Below the pieces are notes generated by a model that was given only the letters and a program-made list of their open reading frames with translations, was not told the origin of the DNA and did not search any database. Below, in pieces: positions 62,234-64,000 of a stretch of 64,000 nucleotides of DNA. Numbering within the stretch: the first letter of the stretch is position 1; every line of letters begins with the position of its first letter. The DNA is taken from contig NZ_MVID01000001.1 of NCBI RefSeq assembly GCF_002086815.1, forward strand, positions 493,440-557,439, written 5' to 3'. The stretch is from Mycolicibacterium parafortuitum (GTDB taxonomy: Bacteria; Actinomycetota; Actinomycetes; Mycobacteriales; Mycobacteriaceae). The position numbers and the translations under genes were made by a program.

Positions 62234-62710
62234 GCTCTCCAGCTCCGCGAGCTCACGGGCGACCGCGGCGTGGTAGGCGTCGATGTTGGCGGGGTTCACG
62301 GTACGGAAGAAGCCGTCGGGTAGCGGTGAATCACGGTACGCCTCAACGGTCATGGTGCGGCTGAACAGCGTGACGCCGGGGCCGGGCTCGGTGAACTTGT
62401 ACTGCACGGTGATGCGGCCCGGCATCCCGCCGTTGCCGCCGGCGTCGTGGCCGAGGTTGCCGACGGAGTTGAACATCCACAGTTTGGGGCGCATCGCGAT
62501 CGCGAGGTGCCAGGTGAAGATGCGGGATCCGTCGGGCCCGGTCTCGGTCCAGGTGTCGCCGACCTCCAGGGGCAGCTTCCCGGGGGTCGTGCCGACGTGC
62601 GCGCTGCCCGGATACGTCTTCGTCCAGTTGACCGGATTGGTCACGAAGTCATAGATCACCTCAGGGGCCTGGGTGAACGCTGTCTCCGAGGTCGTCGTCA
62701 CGATTCCCAC
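62225..62710 (-). CDS. SRPBCC (START-like) family protein
   Basis: The 161-residue protein starts at GTG 62710. It has the SRPBCC helix-grip pattern: TTTSETAFTQAPEVIYDFVTNPVNWTKTYPG, GDTWTETGPDGSRIFTWHLAIAMRPKLWMF and GRITVQYKFTEPGPGVTLFSRTMTVEAYR, with a C-terminal helix PANIDAYHAAVARELAELE. Such proteins bind hydrophobic ligands and may transport or cyclise them. The 30-bp element lies upstream between it and the divergent acyl-CoA dehydrogenase. The leader from the possible -10 to the GTG is about 22 bp here, so not leaderless. Confidence 0.82.
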   Translation of the reverse strand: MGIVTTTSETAFTQAPEVIYDFVTNPVNWTKTYPGSAHVGTTPGKLPLEVGDTWTETGPDGSRIFTWHLAIAMRPKLWMFNSVGNLGHDAGGNGGMPGRITVQYKFTEPGPGVTLFSRTMTVEAYRDSPLPDGFFRTVNPANIDAYHAAVARELAELESSA

Positions 62711-62731
62711 GCTGGTCCGCCTTTCGCGGTC

Positions 62732-62761
62732 ACTTTACAAAGCATCGTCATAATGTCACGC
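62732..62761. promoter_or_regulatory. 30-bp inverted-repeat element, copy 6 (SRPBCC / acyl-CoA dehydrogenase)
   Basis: ACTTTACA, 14 bases, TGTCACGC between the divergent SRPBCC (62710) and ACAD (62806) genes. Minus strand: GTGACA-16-TAAAGT. Plus strand: TTTACA-17-CACGCT, with the gene start 44 bases on. Confidence 0.8.
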
Positions 62762-62805
62762 TCCGGGGTACGCGCCAAGCGGATGTGCCGGATGGGGGTG
62801 TGACG

Positions 62806-63945
62806 ATGGACTTCTCGGAAGTGACTCTGTCCGACGAGGATCGCGCGTTTCGTGACGAGGTGCGTGAGTTCCTTGCGTCGGTGGTCACCGACGATGTGCT
62901 GCGCCGCGATCGGGAGACCGGGGACAACTTCGACGAGCAGGTGCATCTCGCGTTGGGGGCGGCGGGGTATCTGGAGCGGGACTGGCGTGCGGAGGCCGAC
63001 GGCGGGTTCACCGCGGTGCAACGGCGGATCTTCGAGCTGGAGGTCAGCCGGGCGCATACTCCGTGGTTCCACTGGCCCACCACGGCGATGGTGGCGAACG
63101 CGGTCGACCATTTCGGTTCGGAGGAGCTCAAGGCCGAGGTGTTGCCGCACGTGCTGGCGGGTAGGTGCCGGCTGTGTCTGGGATACACCGAACCCGAGGG
63201 TGGGTCGGATATCGCGACGTGCAAGACGCGGGCGGTGCGGGACGGTGACGGTTGGATAGTCAACGGATCCAAGATGTTCACGTCGAACGCGCACCACGCG
63301 CAGTACGTGTACCTGGTCACCAACACCGATCCGAACGCGCCGAAACACAAGAGCCTGACGATGTTCCTGCTGCCGCTCGATTCGCCGGGGGTCGAGATTC
63401 AGGCGCTGCGCACGGTCGACGGGGACCGGACCAACATTACGTATTACAGCGATGTGCGGGTTCCTGATCGGTACCGCATCGGGCCGGTCAACGGGGGATG
63501 GGGTGTGTTGCGGGAGGCGCTCAACGCTGAGCACGGCACGGGGGAGCGGGCCACGGACGGGCTGCAGAAGCTCGCGGTGATGACCGAACATGCGTTGCTG
63601 CTCGCCGAGGAGGTGGACCGGATCGCGGGGACGGTCGGCGAGCGGCTCGACGATGGTTCGGTGGCGTATCGGCTGGGACGCAGCATCGCCCGGCTGGAGG
63701 CGGCGCTGAGCACACCGGAGATGTTCGGTCGGGTCGCCATTGCGCAGACGATGCGGGACATCACGCCGGAGCTGATGGACATCGGCGGCACGAGGTCTGC
63801 GGTGCCCGAGGGGTTGAATGCCGAGTACCTGTTCCGGCTTTCGTTGCCGACAGGCATCTACGGCGGCACGCTCGACGTGTTCCGCAACATGATCGCGCAG
63901 CACGCGCTCGGGCTCGGCCGCCCGAACTACACACCGGGACGCTAA
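62806..63945 (+). CDS. Acyl-CoA dehydrogenase family protein
   Basis: The 379-residue flavoenzyme probably starts at ATG 62806 (MDFSEVTLSDEDRAFRDEVREFL); GTG 62785 would add seven residues. Substrate/flavin-loop motifs are CLGYTEPEGGSDIATCKTRAV near residue 125 and GDGWIVNGSKMFTSNAHHAQYVYLV near 150, and the C-terminal catalytic region contains GGTLDVFRNMIAQHALGLGRP. The active-site base is likely an acidic residue near ETG-like positions I cannot fix. It would start beta-oxidation of an opened acyl-CoA. It is the last gene in the window on this strand. Confidence 0.88.
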   Translation: MDFSEVTLSDEDRAFRDEVREFLASVVTDDVLRRDRETGDNFDEQVHLALGAAGYLERDWRAEADGGFTAVQRRIFELEVSRAHTPWFHWPTTAMVANAVDHFGSEELKAEVLPHVLAGRCRLCLGYTEPEGGSDIATCKTRAVRDGDGWIVNGSKMFTSNAHHAQYVYLVTNTDPNAPKHKSLTMFLLPLDSPGVEIQALRTVDGDRTNITYYSDVRVPDRYRIGPVNGGWGVLREALNAEHGTGERATDGLQKLAVMTEHALLLAEEVDRIAGTVGERLDDGSVAYRLGRSIARLEAALSTPEMFGRVAIAQTMRDITPELMDIGGTRSAVPEGLNAEYLFRLSLPTGIYGGTLDVFRNMIAQHALGLGRPNYTPGR

Positions 63946-64000
63946 AACGGTGGTGGGTCGTTGCCGCGGGGTGTGTCGCCGCGGTGGTCGGCGTTGTGTT
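63946..64000. other. Window end, no supported gene
   Basis: The 55 bp after the acyl-CoA dehydrogenase stop are GC-rich and hold no start or stop signals I can use. A gene may begin or end just beyond the edge. Confidence 0.4.

Noticed and set aside
44807..63945. Steroid (cholesterol) degradation cluster
   Set aside because: P450, CoA transferase and SDR families fit, but no KstD, Ksh, Hsa or Mce gene is present, and no KstR or KstR2 operator was seen.
1..64000. CRISPR array, tRNA or rRNA genes
   Set aside because: No regularly spaced repeats, cloverleaf-like segments or rRNA blocks were found when reading the window.

Overview
The window looks like a chromosome segment of a fast-growing mycobacterium (Mycolicibacterium or Mycobacterium type). 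The evidence is the very high GC, the backbone order yraN-comM-dprA-viuB-xerC-(LLM oxidoreductase)-M23 peptidase-rpsB-tsf-amiC-pyrH-frr-cdsA-rlmN (the order I know from the Rv2898c-Rv2880c stretch of M. tuberculosis), many GTG/TTG starts, ATGA overlaps, and abundant P450, short-chain dehydrogenase and TetR genes. I see no tRNA, rRNA, CRISPR array, transposase or phage gene.

Region 1 (1-10.6 kb) is an oxidative accessory cluster. It holds the end of a type I periplasmic-binding protein, two AveC-family membrane proteins, three P450s, a classical SDR, an aldehyde dehydrogenase and a mycofactocin-type SDR. A divergent TetR gene flanks a perfect 11-bp inverted repeat. The likely chemistry is hydroxylation of a lipophilic substrate followed by alcohol and aldehyde oxidation. 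Region 2 (10.6-20.5 kb) is mixed: a NagD-like HAD phosphatase, a CoA transferase resembling 2-methylfumaryl-CoA isomerase with a TesB thioesterase, an unusual 833-residue adenylation/carrier/acyltransferase-3 fusion, a DUF1206 protein, a DUF4344 lipoprotein, AqpZ, and a three-gene module of unknown membrane proteins.

Region 3 (20.7-44.8 kb) is the conserved backbone, interrupted by insertions: a lactate monooxygenase-like gene, an alpha/beta hydrolase, a polyprenyl-phosphate sugar transferase, and an ABC exporter / amino acid permease / copper amine oxidase operon. rpsB has a strongly structured leader and tsf is followed by a perfect 16-bp hairpin.

Region 4 (44.8-63.9 kb) is a large catabolic cluster in seven divergent or tandem transcription units. 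Its parts (aldehyde dehydrogenase, CoA transferase, sulfotransferase-like protein, P450 and 3Fe-4S ferredoxin, Zn-type dehydrogenase, SDR, Baeyer-Villiger-type monooxygenase, SMP-30 lactonase, HSL-type esterase, HpcH aldolase, thioesterase, acyl-CoA dehydrogenase) would suit oxidation of a cyclic alcohol or ketone to a lactone, lactone opening and beta-oxidation. The substrate is unknown.

The most interesting signal is a 30-bp element made of two roughly inverted 8-bp arms (consensus near RCWTTACA / TGTMAMGC) separated by exactly 14 bp. It occurs at six intergenic places in Region 4 (46756, 47357, 48597, 53440, 55360, 62732), with a degenerate seventh near 51078. I did not see it elsewhere in the window. 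It lies in front of nearly every transcription unit of the cluster and in front of two paralogous TetR genes with almost identical recognition helices. At several places the arms also fit -35/-10 elements only 6-7 nt from a start codon, which suggests a TetR-controlled regulon of leaderless, partly bidirectional promoters.
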